Below are positions 30,217-41,903 of a stretch of 64,000 nucleotides of DNA, one piece after another; the first letter of the stretch is position 1, and every line of letters begins with the position of its first letter. A model generated the notes under the pieces. It worked only from the letters and a program-made list of their open reading frames with translations. It was not told the DNA's origin and did not search any database. The stretch covers positions 1 to 64,000 of the forward strand of contig SHWB01000008.1 in NCBI GenBank assembly GCA_009691025.1, in the 5' to 3' direction. This DNA is from Alphaproteobacteria bacterium. GTDB lineage: Bacteria > Pseudomonadota > Alphaproteobacteria > UBA6615. Both the position numbers and the translations under genes were made by a program.

Positions 30217-32136
30217 GTGAACGCTAAGGCGCCGACCCCGCTGCTCGACACGGTGAACGAGCCAGCGGATGTCCGCGGCTTCTCGCCCGAGCATCTGCGC
30301 CAGCTTGCCGACGAGCTGCGCAGCGAGACCATCGCCGCGGTCGCCCATACGGGCGGCCATCTCGGCGCCGGCCTCGGCGTCGTCGAATTGTCGGTGGCCC
30401 TGCACCATGTTTTCGAGACGCCGCGCGACCGGCTGATCTGGGATGTCGGCCACCAGGCCTATCCGCACAAGATCCTCACCGGACGGCGCGACCGCATCCG
30501 CACCCTGCGCCAGGGCGGCGGCCTGTCCGGCTTCACCCGCCGGGCCGAGAGCATCTACGACCCGTTCGGCGCCGGCCACAGCTCGACCTCCATCTCCGCC
30601 GGCCTCGGCATGGCCGTGGCGCGCGACCTGTCGGGCGGCAGCAACAACGTCATCTGCGTCATCGGCGATGGTTCGATGAGCGCCGGCATGGCCTACGAGG
30701 CGATGAACAATGCCGGCTCCAGACGCTCGCGCCTGATCGTCATCCTCAACGACAACGACATGTCGATCGCCCCGCCGGTCGGCGCCATGAGCGCCTATCT
30801 GTCGCGGCTGATCTCGTCGAAGAGCTACCGCTCGCTGCGCCAGGTGGCGAAGGACGTGGCGCACCACTTCCCCCGGCCGCTGGAACAGGCGGCCAAACGC
30901 GCGGAGGAATACGCGCGCGGCCTCGTGACCGGCGGCACGCTGTTCGAGGAGCTGGGCTTCTACTATGTCGGCCCGCTCGACGGGCACAACATCGACCACC
31001 TCCTGCCGGTGCTGAAGAATGTGCGCGACAGCCGCGAGCCGCGCCCGGTGCTGATCCATGTGGTCACGCAGAAGGGCAAGGGCTTCGAGAGCGACAGCGG
31101 CGGCCACGAGAAATACCACTCGGTCGCGAAATTCGACCTCGTCACCGGTACCCAGGTGAAGGCACGTCCCAACGCGCCTTCCTATACCGGCGTCTTCGGC
31201 GGGGCGCTGATCGCCGAGGCCGAGCACGACGAGAAGATCGTCGCCATCACCGCCGCCATGCCGTCGGGCACCGGCCTCGACAAGTTCGCCGCGCGCTTTC
31301 CCGAGCGCAGCTTCGATGTCGGCATCGCAGAGCAACATGCCGTCACCTTCGCCGCCGGTCTCGCCAGCGAGGGCTACAAGCCGTTCTGCGCCATCTACTC
31401 GACCTTCCTGCAGCGCGCTTACGACCAGGTGGTGCACGACGTCGCCGTGCAGGGCCTGCCGGTACGCTTCGCCATCGACCGCGCCGGCTATGTCGGCGCC
31501 GACGGCCCGACCCACCATGGCTCCTTCGACATCGCCTGTCTCGGCGCGCTGCCCGGCATGGTGCTGATGGCGCCGGCCGACGAGGCCGAGCTGGTGCATA
31601 TGGTAGCGACGGCAGCCGCCATCGACGACCGCCCATCGGCCATCCGCTACCCGCGCGGCGAGGGCATCGGCATCGAATTGCCGGCGCGCGGCACGCCCCT
31701 GCCGGTCGGCAAGGGCCGCGTGCTGCGCGAGGGCTCGACGGTGGCGATCCTGTCCTACGGCACGCGGCTCGCCGACGCGCTCAAGGCCGCCGACGAGCTG
31801 GCGGCGCGCGGCCTGTCCACCACCGTCGCCGATGCCCGCTTCGCCAAGCCGCTCGACGAGGAGCTGATCCGCCGCCTCGCCCGCGGGCACGCGGTGCTGC
31901 TAACCGTCGAGGAAGGCGCCGTCAACGGCTTCGCCGCCCTCGTGATGGCGTTTCTCGCCCGCGGGGGCCTGCTCGACAACGGCCTGCGCTTCCGCCCGAT
32001 GGCCATGCCCGACGTGTTCCTCGAGCACGACAAGCCCGAAGTGCAGCTTGCGCTGGCCGGCCTCGATTCCGCCGGCATCGTCGCCGCCGCGCTCGCCGCG
32101 CTGGGCCGCTCCGAGGCGTCGCCGGCACGGGCGTAG
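30217..32136 (+). CDS. dxs: 1-deoxy-D-xylulose-5-phosphate synthase
   Basis: A complete 639-residue DXS that starts the MEP isoprenoid pathway by condensing pyruvate and glyceraldehyde phosphate with thiamine diphosphate. GTG at 30217 is chosen, preceded by AGAGGA at a fitting distance, and gives [20 protein letters not shown]. Visible are [15 protein letters not shown], the thiamine site [35 protein letters not shown] with the catalytic Glu, and [15 protein letters not shown]. The partner of ispA in one unit. No premature stops. Confidence 0.96.
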   Translation: MNAKAPTPLLDTVNEPADVRGFSPEHLRQLADELRSETIAAVAHTGGHLGAGLGVVELSVALHHVFETPRDRLIWDVGHQAYPHKILTGRRDRIRTLRQGGGLSGFTRRAESIYDPFGAGHSSTSISAGLGMAVARDLSGGSNNVICVIGDGSMSAGMAYEAMNNAGSRRSRLIVILNDNDMSIAPPVGAMSAYLSRLISSKSYRSLRQVAKDVAHHFPRPLEQAAKRAEEYARGLVTGGTLFEELGFYYVGPLDGHNIDHLLPVLKNVRDSREPRPVLIHVVTQKGKGFESDSGGHEKYHSVAKFDLVTGTQVKARPNAPSYTGVFGGALIAEAEHDEKIVAITAAMPSGTGLDKFAARFPERSFDVGIAEQHAVTFAAGLASEGYKPFCAIYSTFLQRAYDQVVHDVAVQGLPVRFAIDRAGYVGADGPTHHGSFDIACLGALPGMVLMAPADEAELVHMVATAAAIDDRPSAIRYPRGEGIGIELPARGTPLPVGKGRVLREGSTVAILSYGTRLADALKAADELAARGLSTTVADARFAKPLDEELIRRLARGHAVLLTVEEGAVNGFAALVMAFLARGGLLDNGLRFRPMAMPDVFLEHDKPEVQLALAGLDSAGIVAAALAALGRSEASPARA

Positions 32137-32491
32137 GTCTCGATCACGCAACCGGGCTGCTGTCCTCGTCCTTCGCGCTTCGAGACGCCGCCTGACGGCG
32201 GCTCCTCAGGGTGAGGAGGCTCAGGATGAGGACAGGGGTAACAGCCGCGCCGATCGGCCGACGCGCGCGTCGCCATCACCAATCGCCCTCATCCTGAGCC
32301 TGTCGAAGGACGATGGCGACCGTAATTGCCGCGCTGATCCCCATCCTTAGACAGGCTCATGATGAGGATGCGTGGGGACAGCGCTTTTGTTGGTTCACGC
32401 GCGCGCCGCCATTCCCAATCGTCCTCATCCTGAGCCTGTCGAAGGACGAGGGCGACGCACGGCGCTCCGATTCGTGTACTTCCGCCTCCGA
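32137..32491. repeat. Repeat-filled gap after dxs
   Basis: This 355-base gap holds at least four copies of the dispersed family: one long form at 32166-32235, CCTGAGCCTGTCGAAGGACGA cores near 32293 and 32430, and a reverse form at 32341-32370. The last reads CCTTAGACAGGCTCATGATG, whereas its near copy at 36741-36768 reads CCTTCGACAGG. No gene was seen. Confidence 0.75.
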
Positions 32492-33529
32492 TCAGAACAG
32501 GAAGTGGTCGTTGGTCAGCGCGTTCATGTCGACGCCGCTCAGCGTTAGCTGATCGCCGCCGCCGAAATATATCACCGTGTCGGCGCCGGACTGGGTCGAG
32601 ATCGCCTGCACGTCGCCAACATCGTCGAAGCCGAAGCCGAACAGGTCGAGCAAATCCTCGCCGAGGTCGAAGTCGCCGACCGTGTCCTGCCCGCCGGCCG
32701 GGCCGAAGACGAAGGTGTTGGCCCCCGCGCCGCCGATCATGAAGTCGGTGCCTTCCCCGCCGCCGATGACGTCGGCGCCGTCGCCGCCCTCGATCGCATT
32801 GTCACCCCCGTCGCCGATGAGGGTGTCGCCGTAGGCGCTGCCGACGAGGTTCTCGATGCCGCTGACGATGTTGTCCTCGGCCGCGCCGCCGACGCCCGGT
32901 ATTCCGCCCGGCAAGAAGACATCGATCCAGGTGGCGAAGCCCGAGAAATCGAGCGTGTCGACGCCGTCGCTGCCGTCGAATTAGTTGCCGCTCATCGTGA
33001 TGTCTGGGACGATGGGCCCGCTGTACGAGACGGACACCGAGATCACGTCGTTGACGAGGCCGCCATAGAACGAGTTGAAGACGATCGACACCTCGGAACC
33101 GCCGAGGACACCCGCGGCGCCCGCGGCTCCGGCCGTACCGGCGCCATAGCTGTAGAACGTATCGCCGTCCTAAAAACTCGTCGGAGCCGGGAAGGCCTGG
33201 GCACCGCCGGTGCCGCCGGTGCTGCCCGCGCCGCCGACCAGAGCGATATCGAGCGCGATGGTATCGTCTCCGTCGCCGGCATCGACGTAGCTGCCGTCGA
33301 TGCGGGCCGACGCCATCCCGCCGGCACCACCGGCGCCGCCATCGCCACCGTCGCCGCCGCTATAGGTGTCGGTCCAGGCATCGCCGGCGCCCGGCGTCGC
33401 ATCGAGGGTGTGGGTCAGGGTGAGGCCGTAACCCGCCGCGCCACCCGCGCCGCCATTGCCGGCCTGCGCCGTCGCGTGCGCAAATGAAACAGAGGCGGGC
33501 CCCTGTCCGAAGGCCGGTGTTTCAACCAC
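32492..33529 (-). pseudogene. RTX-type calcium-binding repeat protein, TAG and TAA in frame
   Basis: A frame of 345 codons, Gly/Asp-rich throughout. The C-terminal part carries RTX nonapeptides (GDTLIGDGGDNAIEGGDGAD followed by VIGGGEG) and the peptidase-M10-like C-terminal block IGGAGANTFVFGPAGGQDTV ending DFDLGEDLLDLFGF. TAG at 33172-33170 (TSF / DGDTF) and TAA at 32983-32981 (SGN / FDGSDG) interrupt it. Ser (TCG) and Glu (GAA) respectively would fit. Such proteins leave by type I secretion; no HlyB/HlyD-type genes are near. The N-terminus lacks a signal peptide, as expected for type I substrates. Confidence 0.75.
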
Positions 33530-33541
33530 GGCGAAGCGGCC

Positions 33542-35380
<1,839 letters not shown>

Positions 35381-35389
35381 GGGGGCAGT

Positions 35390-36697
35390 TTACACCCCCC
35401 GCGACCCCGCGAGATACCGGCGCGCCAGCACCTTGCCGTCCTCGACCGCCGGCTGGTCGTAGGGGTCGACGCCGAGCAGATGCGCGGCGACGATCGTCTC
35501 CAGCATGTAATGCATCATCAGCGCGCCCATGGTCGGCGCGTCGACGCGCCCGAGCGCGATGGTGCGCGTCGGCCGGCCGTGGCCTACCAGCGTGTCAACG
35601 GTCGCCTGCGCCATCGCCTCCAGCAGATCGCCTGGCGTCCGTCCGCCGAGGTAGTCCGAGCCTATGGCCGTCGCCAGCACCGGGTCGAGGCGCTCGCCGA
35701 GATTGGCGGTCGGGCTGGTCAGCACCGTCATCATCTTGTCGGCCGGCCCGTCGAGCCAGAGCTGCAGCTGGCTGTGCTGGTCGACCGTGCCCAGCGCGTC
35801 GACCGGCGTCATGCCGAGCCCGCCCTTGCCGAGGCTCTCGGCCCAGAGCTGGCGCCACCACTGGCCGAGCGGCCGCAGCCGGTCGCTGTAGGGCAGGAAG
35901 ACGCTGGTGGCGACGCCGTGGTGGCGCGCCAGCGCGACGGAAACGGCGGCGCCGAGGGCGGGCGGTGCCTCGGCGGGATCCTTGGCGCCGAGCGTGGCAT
36001 CGAGCACGAAGGCGGCACCCTCGCGGATGGCGACCGGATCGAGGCCGGCGAGGATGGCCGGCAGCATGCCGACGAGCGAAAGGACCGCGTAGCGCCCGCC
36101 GATCCCCGGATCGTGGTCGAGCACACGCGCGCCCCATTGCCCGGCGAAGCGGCGCAGCGGCCGGTCGCCCGGCTCGGTGATCGCCACCAGCGAGCGGGCC
36201 AGCGCGCCCTTGCCCTGGTAATGCTCCATCCAGCCGGTCAGCGCGAGAAGCTGTGCCAGCGTCTCGGCCGTGCCGCCGGATTTGGAGATGGCCAGCAGGC
36301 AGGCGCGTTCGAGATCGACGCGCGCCACCAGCATTTCCAGCGTCGCCGGATCGATGTTGTCGAGGAAGACCAGCCGCGGCGCGCCCTGGCGCGGCCCGAA
36401 GCCCCAATCCGACAGCGTCGTCAGCGTGCGCCCGCCGAGCGAGGAGCCGCCGGTGCCGAGCACGATGACGGTATCGAAGCGCTCGCGCATCCCGCGCGCC
36501 ACCTCCGCCAGTTCCTGCAGATCGTCGCGCTTGCCCGGTAGCGCCAGCAACGGCAGCGTCGCCTTGTCGCGCGCCGTGCGCAGGCTCGCCAGGGCCGGAA
36601 CGGTGGCCTTGAGCGTCGCCGCGAGTTCGGCCCGCGTCAGGCCGCCCGCGCCGGCGGCATCGGCAAGGCAGCCGTCGATCGACTGGCGGTAGAGCAT
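35390..36697 (-). CDS. pgi: Glucose-6-phosphate isomerase
   Basis: A 435-residue SIS-fold phosphoglucose isomerase, shorter than the 550-residue enterobacterial form but usual for this class. The sugar-phosphate site is in VLGTGGSSLGGRTL and ISKSGGTAETLAQ; GGRYAVLSLVGMLPA and the catalytic Glu region QWWRQLWAESLGKGG follow; DQHSQLQLWLDGP and PYDQPAVEDGK close the domain. ATG at 36697 gives MLYRQSIDGCL; the longer frame runs through repeat DNA. It forms one unit with mutL. Confidence 0.9.
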   Translation of the reverse strand: MLYRQSIDGCLADAAGAGGLTRAELAATLKATVPALASLRTARDKATLPLLALPGKRDDLQELAEVARGMRERFDTVIVLGTGGSSLGGRTLTTLSDWGFGPRQGAPRLVFLDNIDPATLEMLVARVDLERACLLAISKSGGTAETLAQLLALTGWMEHYQGKGALARSLVAITEPGDRPLRRFAGQWGARVLDHDPGIGGRYAVLSLVGMLPAILAGLDPVAIREGAAFVLDATLGAKDPAEAPPALGAAVSVALARHHGVATSVFLPYSDRLRPLGQWWRQLWAESLGKGGLGMTPVDALGTVDQHSQLQLWLDGPADKMMTVLTSPTANLGERLDPVLATAIGSDYLGGRTPGDLLEAMAQATVDTLVGHGRPTRTIALGRVDAPTMGALMMHYMLETIVAAHLLGVDPYDQPAVEDGKVLARRYLAGSRGV

Positions 36698-36734
36698 CGG
36701 TGGTTCTCCGTGGCGTTCACCCGGCGGGCCTGCC

Positions 36735-36945
36735 TCCTCATCCTTCGACAGGCTCATGATGAGGATGGGGGAATGGCCTGGGGACTTCGAATGGCTATGT
36801 GGATTTCGCCAGAATAAACTCGTTACTCCCAATCGTCCTCATCCTGAGCCTGTCGAAGGATAGAATCTTCACGCAACTCCAATATTTCCATCGGCCGACA
36901 CATTCCCCCACAATCCTCATCCTGAGCCTGTCGAATGACGAGGAT
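36735..36945. repeat. Three dispersed repeat cores between pgi and GIY-YIG gene
   Basis: Cores lie at 36738-36768 (forward form), 36834-36862 and 36915-36943 (both CCTCATCCTGAGCCTGTCGA). The last one runs into the 3' end of the GIY-YIG gene and supplies its final codons and stop. Confidence 0.75.
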
Positions 36946-37231
36946 TGTCAGCCCGGTGGCGCGACCGCGCCTGCAAGGCTTCCCAATCCTTTCGGACGAT
37001 GGGCTCCTTCTTCGCCCTTGACCACCCCTTGATCTGGCGTCCGGCCGTTATGGCGTCAGTAATGCGCTGGAACGCCTGGTGCCAGACGAGGACCACGTGT
37101 CGTCGTCGCTTCGTGAAGCCTTCGACAGCGCCCTCGTTGTGCTGTGCGACGCGTAGCTCGAGCGAGCCGAGTGTGGAGCCGACGCAGTAGCGTCCGTCCG
37201 CGCATCGCAGCATGTAGACGGTTGCGGTCAT
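36917..37231 (-). CDS. GIY-YIG nuclease family protein
   Basis: A 104-residue protein with a single GIY-YIG domain: VYMLRCADGRYCVGST corresponds to the GIY and YIG strands, then LRVAQHNEG, TKRRRHVVLVW, the helix FQRITDAITAGRQIKGWSRAKK and the terminal KDWEALQ. Members cut DNA or are of unknown role. The final residues ADNPRHSTGSG are encoded by a dispersed repeat, so the original C-terminus has been replaced or extended. The catalytic Glu of the family is not obvious; Glu in the helix region may be Gln or absent, so activity is uncertain. Confidence 0.8.
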   Translation of the reverse strand: MTATVYMLRCADGRYCVGSTLGSLELRVAQHNEGAVEGFTKRRRHVVLVWHQAFQRITDAITAGRQIKGWSRAKKEPIVRKDWEALQARSRHRADNPRHSTGSG

Positions 37232-37249
37232 GTGTTGCGCCGTGCGTCG

Positions 37250-37325
37250 TCCTCGTCCTTAGCCCTTCGAGACGCCGCCTAGCGGCGGCTCCTCAGGGTG
37301 AGGAGGCTCAGGATGAGGACGATTG
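37250..37325. repeat. Dispersed repeat copy with two TAG in place of TCG
   Basis: Nearly the same as 13197-13262, but reads CCTTAGCCCTTCGAGACG and GCCGCCTAGCGGCGGCTCC where the other reads CCTTCGCCC and GCCTCGCGG. The second change breaks the symmetry of the GCCGCCTCGCGGCGGC hairpin loop only, not its stem. Confidence 0.75.
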
Positions 37326-37369
37326 GGAATGGTGACCGACTTCCGGAGGTTTCAAGGTCCAGGTTCCCA

Positions 37370-37930
37370 TCACCCGTTGAACGGCACGAACTTCACCTCG
37401 GGCTCCAGCGTCAACCCCATGACGCGGCAGAACGAGCCGACGAGCTGGTAGTAGCCGACCATCACCGTCAGATCAACGAGGCCGGCATCGCCGAGGCTAT
37501 CGCGGATGTCCTCGATCAGCGCGTCGGGCACCGTCTCGTTGGCGGCGACGAGGCGCGAGAAGCGGGCGACGGGGCCGGTCGGCGCCTTCTCCGACAGGAT
37601 CGCGTCGGTGCCGACCTTGCGCTGGATATCCCCCGGCAGGCGCCAGATGTGGTGGCACCACTCGTAGGGATTGTTGACGATTTGCGCCACCTCGCAGATC
37701 ACTATTTCGCGCAGATCTAGGTCGAGCACCGAGTGGAAGCGCACATGCTCGCCGACCGAGGCGGCGGCCTCCATCGAGCCGGGGCTGTGCGCCATCGCCG
37801 AGAACAGGCCGGGGATGTAGTTGAGCTTGCGCGAGGCGACGATGTGGTCGTAGGCGCGCTGGCCTTCCGCGCTCATCTCCGCGCGCGCCACGAGGCGCAG
37901 CTTCGCCGTCTTCGCGTAGGCACCTGCCAT
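37370..37930 (-). CDS. Carboxymuconolactone decarboxylase (AhpD-like) family protein
   Basis: A 186-residue all-helical CMD-fold protein beginning MAGAYAKTAKLRLVARAEMS. It contains IPGLFSAMAHSPGSME, LDLREIVICEVAQIVNNPYEWCHHIW and YYQLVGSFCRVMGLTLEPE. The NNPYEWxHH motif is typical of a CMD subgroup in which His and Glu replace the AhpD CxxC pair. Members are gamma-carboxymuconolactone decarboxylases or peroxide-linked proteins; the substrate is unknown. It is divergent from the SAF-domain dehydrogenase gene. Confidence 0.85.
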   Translation of the reverse strand: MAGAYAKTAKLRLVARAEMSAEGQRAYDHIVASRKLNYIPGLFSAMAHSPGSMEAAASVGEHVRFHSVLDLDLREIVICEVAQIVNNPYEWCHHIWRLPGDIQRKVGTDAILSEKAPTGPVARFSRLVAANETVPDALIEDIRDSLGDAGLVDLTVMVGYYQLVGSFCRVMGLTLEPEVKFVPFNG

Positions 37931-38089
37931 CGTCTCGATCCTTCCCTGCGTCGCGGTCTGCCGCCGCTCGCGTAGCTCTAGCGCGCCCGGACGGGAACGG
38001 GCAACCGGGCTTGGCCCCGGAGGCCCGGTTTCGCTACAGTGGGCCAGCGCCGCCGGCGAGGCAGGGCGCCACATGCCAGGGAGAGATGC

Positions 38090-39448
38090 ATGAACCTGTC
38101 GCGACTGCTGGGCGCGCGCGCCGCCGCCGGCAAGCCGGTCGCCGTGGCTCTGATTGGCACCGGCAAGTTCGGCACCATGTTCCTCGCCCAGGCCCGGCGC
38201 ACCGCCGGCATGCATGTCGCCGCCGTCATAGACCTCGCGCCCGAGCGCGCGCATGCGGCGCTCACCGCCACCGGCCACACGCCGGGCGCGCGCAGCGTCG
38301 CCGCGGCGCTGGCCGCCGGCCCCGGCGCCGTGCATGTCAGCGACGACGCCGACGCCACCATCGCCGCCGACGGCATCGAGGTGGTGGTCGACGCCACCGG
38401 CAATCCGGCCGCCGGCATCCGCCACGCGCTGGCCTGCTTCCGCCACGGCCGCCACGTCGTCATGGTCAATGTCGAGGCCGATGCGCTGGCCGGGCCGCTG
38501 CTCGCCGAGCGGGCGCGCGAGGCCGGCGTCGTCTACTCGCTCGCCTGGGGCGACCAGCCGGCGCTGATCTGCGAGATGGTCGACTGGGCGCGCACCGCCG
38601 GATTCGAGGTCGTCGCGGCCGGCAAGGGCACCAAATACCTGCCAGGATTTCACCATGTGACGCCCGACGAGGTGTGGCAACACTACGGTCTCACGCCGGA
38701 ACAGGCTAAGGCCGGCGGCATGAACGCGCAGATGTTCAACTCCTTCCTAGACGGCACCAAATCGGCGATCGAGATGACGGCGGTGGCCAATGCCACCGGA
38801 CTGGTCCCGGCGCCCGACGGTCTCTCCTTCCCGGCCTGCGGAGTGCACGACCTCGCCCATGTCATGCGGCCGCGCGAGATCGGCGGCCATCTGCACCATG
38901 TCGGCCAGGTCGAGGTCATTTCCAGCGAGGAGCGAGACGGCCGCCACGTCGCCGGCGATCTGCGCTGGGGCGTGTACGTCGTGTTCCGTGCGGAGACCGA
39001 GTATGTGGCGCGCTGCTTCGCCGAGTACGGCCTGATCACCGACAAGACGGGCCGCTACTCGGCGCTGTGGAAGCCCTATCACCTCATCGGCCTCGAACTC
39101 GGCATCTCGGTGGCTAGCGCCGCGCTGCGCGGCGAGCCGACCGGCGCCGCCGACGGCTTCCGCGCCGACGCCGTGGCGACCGCCAAGCGCGACCTCAAGC
39201 CGGGCGAGACGCTCGACGGCGAGGGTGGCTGGACCGTCTACGGCCGCCTCATGCCGGCCGCCGACAGCCTGCGCATGGGCGGCCTGCCGATCGGCCTCGC
39301 CCATGGCGTCAAGCTGCAGAACGCCGTGCCGATGGACCGGCCGGTGACGTGGTCCGATATCGAGGTCGGCGCGCTGAGCGAGGCCGCCGCCTTCCGCCGC
39401 GAGATGGAACGCCGCTTCGCACCGGCGACGGCGCGCGCGGCCGCGTGA
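38090..39448 (+). CDS. NAD(P)-dependent dehydrogenase with C-terminal SAF-like domain
   Basis: A 452-residue protein of the homoserine-dehydrogenase-like group. The Rossmann motif ALIGTGKFGTMFLAQAR is near residue 20, followed by EVVVDATGNPAAGIRHAL, VMVNVEADALAG, SLAWGDQPALICEMVDWA and GKGTKYLPGFH. The last 100 residues (ATAKRDLKPGETLDGEGG, GLPIGLAHGVKLQNAVPM) form a SAF domain as found in sugar-acid dehydratases and D-apionate-type oxidoisomerases. A role in sugar-acid breakdown is inferred. ATG at 38090 follows AGGGAGAG. It is upstream of the nitronate monooxygenase gene. Confidence 0.8.
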   Translation: MNLSRLLGARAAAGKPVAVALIGTGKFGTMFLAQARRTAGMHVAAVIDLAPERAHAALTATGHTPGARSVAAALAAGPGAVHVSDDADATIAADGIEVVVDATGNPAAGIRHALACFRHGRHVVMVNVEADALAGPLLAERAREAGVVYSLAWGDQPALICEMVDWARTAGFEVVAAGKGTKYLPGFHHVTPDEVWQHYGLTPEQAKAGGMNAQMFNSFLDGTKSAIEMTAVANATGLVPAPDGLSFPACGVHDLAHVMRPREIGGHLHHVGQVEVISSEERDGRHVAGDLRWGVYVVFRAETEYVARCFAEYGLITDKTGRYSALWKPYHLIGLELGISVASAALRGEPTGAADGFRADAVATAKRDLKPGETLDGEGGWTVYGRLMPAADSLRMGGLPIGLAHGVKLQNAVPMDRPVTWSDIEVGALSEAAAFRREMERRFAPATARAAA

Positions 39449-39452
39449 TGGC

Positions 39453-39480
39453 GGCCCCCCCCTTGCGGGGGGAGGGCCGG
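39453..39480 (+). terminator. GC hairpin after the SAF-domain dehydrogenase
   Basis: A run GGCCCCCCCC pairs with GGGGGGAGGGCC around a TTGC loop. There is no T-run, so it may be either a weak terminator or another dispersed palindrome. Confidence 0.3.
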
Positions 39481-39521
39481 GGTGTGGGTGCTACCGACAC
39501 GACGATACACGGCACAGCCGC

Positions 39522-40525
39522 ATGAGCATCGAAACACCCCTCACGCAATTGCTCAACATCGAGCATCCGGTGATGCTTGCGCCGATGGGCGGCGTGGCGG
39601 GCGGCGCGCTGGCCGGCGCGGTCGGCCATGCCGGCGGCTTCGGCGTCATCGGTGCCGGCTACGCCGACCCTTCCCTAGGCTTCGGCGACGACTGGCTGGA
39701 GGCGCAGTTCGCCGCCGCCGGCAATGCGCGCATCGGCATCGGCTTCATCACCTGGTCGCTGGCGCGCCGGCCGCGCGCGCTCGACGTGGCGCTGTCCCAC
39801 GAGCCGCGCGCGGTGTTCCTCTCCTTCGGCGACGCGCGGCGCTTCGCCGGGCCGGTGAAGGCAGCTGGCGTGAAGCTGATCTTGCAGGTCCAGTCGGTCG
39901 CCGGGGCGCGCGAGGCGGCGGCGCTGGGCGCCGATTTGATCGTCGCGCAGGGCGGCGAGTCCGGCGGCCACGGCCATGTCCGCGCGACGCTGCCGCTGGT
40001 GTCGGCCGTGGTCGACGCCGTGGCACCGGTGCCGGTGGTGGCGGCCGGCGGCATCGCCGACGGGCGCGGCCTAGCGGCGGCGTTGATGCTGGGCGCCTGC
40101 GGCGCACTGATCGGCACCGGCTTCTATGCCGCAAGCGAGGCGCTGGCGCATCCGACCGCGAAGGCACGGCTGGTCGCCGCCGCCGGCGACCGCACGCGGC
40201 GCGGCCGCAGCGTCGCTCGGCGCGCGGGATCACCTGGCCAGCCGACTGGACGATCCGCACCCTCGAAAACGACTTCACCGCGCGCTGGAGCGACGACGAT
40301 GCGGGCCTGCAGGCAGCCCTGCCAGCCGAGGCCAAACGCTACGCCGCCGCCGCCGCGCGGGGCGACTTCGACACCGCCATCGTCATCGCCGGAGAGGCCG
40401 CCGACCTCGTGCGCGAAGAGGCGCCGGCTGCCGCCATCCTCGCCCGCATCACCGGCGAGGCCGAGGCGCTGCTGGCCGGCGCGCCGGGCCTGCTGGCGCG
40501 GGCGCGCGGCCAAGCGGCGCGTTGA
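39522..40525 (+). pseudogene. Nitronate monooxygenase family enzyme, frameshifted near its C-terminus
   Basis: The first 225 codons encode a good 2-nitropropane dioxygenase/NMO TIM barrel: PVMLAPMGGVAGGALAGAVG, QVQSVAGAREAAALGADLIV, QGGESGGHGH with the catalytic His, VVAAGGIADGRGLAAALMLGA and the GTGFYAASEA phosphate loop. Near 40205-40235 the frame breaks; the expected ARGITWPADWTIRTLENDF is found in another frame that runs to a TGA at 40525. One missing base between AGDRTRR and SARGIT would explain it. The unshifted frame instead adds about 110 arginine-rich residues and ends at 40550. Flavin-dependent oxidation of nitronates is the expected role. Confidence 0.75.
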
Positions 40526-40592
40526 CATCGCCGACGGCACCGTTATCTAGGGCGGACGGACTCCCGCCACAGCCCTGTCCACAGCGCACCCC

Positions 40593-41735
40593 ATGCCCCC
40601 CGATTCCGGCATCCCCGAAGCGGCCCCCGGACCGCTCGCCGAATGGCACGCCCGTGCGCGCGCCGGCACGCTGGCCGACGATGCGATGCAGGAGGCGGCC
40701 GCCTTGCGGCTGCAGGCGCTGCACGATGCGCTGGCGGCCCGCGCCCCGGCGGCCGGCGGCGGCTGGGCCGCGCGCCTCGGCCTCGCCAGGCGGCACGAGG
40801 AGGGGCTGGCGCCGCGCGGCCTCTACATCCACGGGCCGGTCGGGCGCGGCAAGTCGTTGCTGATGGACATGTTCATGGCCTCGGCGCCGGTCACGCGCAA
40901 ACGCCGCGTCCATTTCCACGCCTTCATGATCGATGTGCACGAGCGCCTGCACGCGCTGCGCCGCAAGGGCGCCGGCAGCGACCCGCTTATGACGGTGGCC
41001 GGCGACATCGCCCGTGAAGTGCGGCTGCTCTGCTTCGACGAGTTCCGCGTCATCAACATAGCCGACGCGATGATTTTAGGCCGCCTGTTCCGGGGCCTGT
41101 TCGAGCGCGGCGTCGTCATCGTCGCCACCTCCAACGTCGCGCCGCGCGACCTTTACGCCAACGGCCTGCAGCTCGAGCGCTTCGTGCCCTTCATAGATTT
41201 TCTGCTGGCTCGCATGGAGGTGCTCGATATCGGCGCCGGCGCCGATTACCGCCTCGCCCGGCTGCGCGGCCGCGCGGTCTGGCACTCGCCGCCCGGCGAT
41301 CTGTCTCGGCGGAAAGTGGACGAGTCATTCGCCGAGCTGGCCGACGGCGAAGCCGGCGCGCCGGAAACCATAGAGGTGCAGGGCCGCACGCTGGCGGTGC
41401 CTCTCGCCGCACGCGGCGTCGCCCGTTTTTCCTTCGAGGCGCTGTGCTTCCGCGCCCTCGGCCCGGCCGACTACATAGCGCTGGCGCGGCGCTACCACAC
41501 CCTCGTCATCGACGACATTCCGCGCCTGACGCCGGAGCGGCGCGACGTGGCGCTGCGCTTCGTCGCCCTCGTCGACGCGCTGTACGAACACAAGACCAAG
41601 CTGATCGCCAGCGCCGCCGCCCGCCCCGATTCGATCTGCCCGGCAGGCGACGCCGCCTTCGAATACAAACGCACCGCCTCGCGCCTCGCCGAGATGCAGG
41701 CCGCCGACTACTGGGACGCGGCGCATATCGGATGA
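40593..41735 (+). CDS. zapE: ZapE/AFG1-like ATPase
   Basis: A 380-residue AFG1-type P-loop ATPase. Walker A is YIHGPVGRGKSLLMDMF, Walker B is LLCFDEFRV, then IADAMILGRLFRGLFERGVV, the sensor IVATSNVAPRDLYANGLQLE and the C-terminal LVIDDIPRLTPERRDVALRF. ZapE in E. coli acts on the division ring; mitochondrial AFG1 on respiratory complexes. It commonly sits upstream of mdh in alphaproteobacteria; here parD and an MFS remnant lie between. Several Ile codons are ATA before G (41056, 41190, 41370, 41473), plus TTA at 41073. Confidence 0.9.
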   Translation: MPPDSGIPEAAPGPLAEWHARARAGTLADDAMQEAAALRLQALHDALAARAPAAGGGWAARLGLARRHEEGLAPRGLYIHGPVGRGKSLLMDMFMASAPVTRKRRVHFHAFMIDVHERLHALRRKGAGSDPLMTVAGDIAREVRLLCFDEFRVINIADAMILGRLFRGLFERGVVIVATSNVAPRDLYANGLQLERFVPFIDFLLARMEVLDIGAGADYRLARLRGRAVWHSPPGDLSRRKVDESFAELADGEAGAPETIEVQGRTLAVPLAARGVARFSFEALCFRALGPADYIALARRYHTLVIDDIPRLTPERRDVALRFVALVDALYEHKTKLIASAAARPDSICPAGDAAFEYKRTASRLAEMQAADYWDAAHIG

Positions 41736-41784
41736 ACGACGGCCCGCGTCGCACCCGTCTATCCACAAACGGAACTGTCGCCCC

Positions 41785-41903
41785 AGCCAAGCGGCGCAGC
41801 CGCGCGAGCCGGGGCCCATGAACACGGGCCGCGCACGACCTTGCACAGTCCGGTGTTCATGGGTCCCGGGTCTGCACGCTCCGCGCGCCGCCCGGGACGA
41901 CAA
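41785..41903. repeat. Second copy of the ATGAACAC...GTGTTCATGG repeat
   Basis: It reads GAGCCGGGGCCCATGAACAC, a spacer, and GGTGTTCATGGGTCCCGG, with inverted ends that match 26815-26880. It occupies the space directly after the orphan parD stop, where a toxin gene would be expected. Confidence 0.65.

Noticed and set aside
36917-37032. Plus-strand frames over the repeat region near 36.8-37.0 kb
   Set aside because: They translate the repeat cores (LILSLSKD-type peptides), a common artefact of this repeat family.
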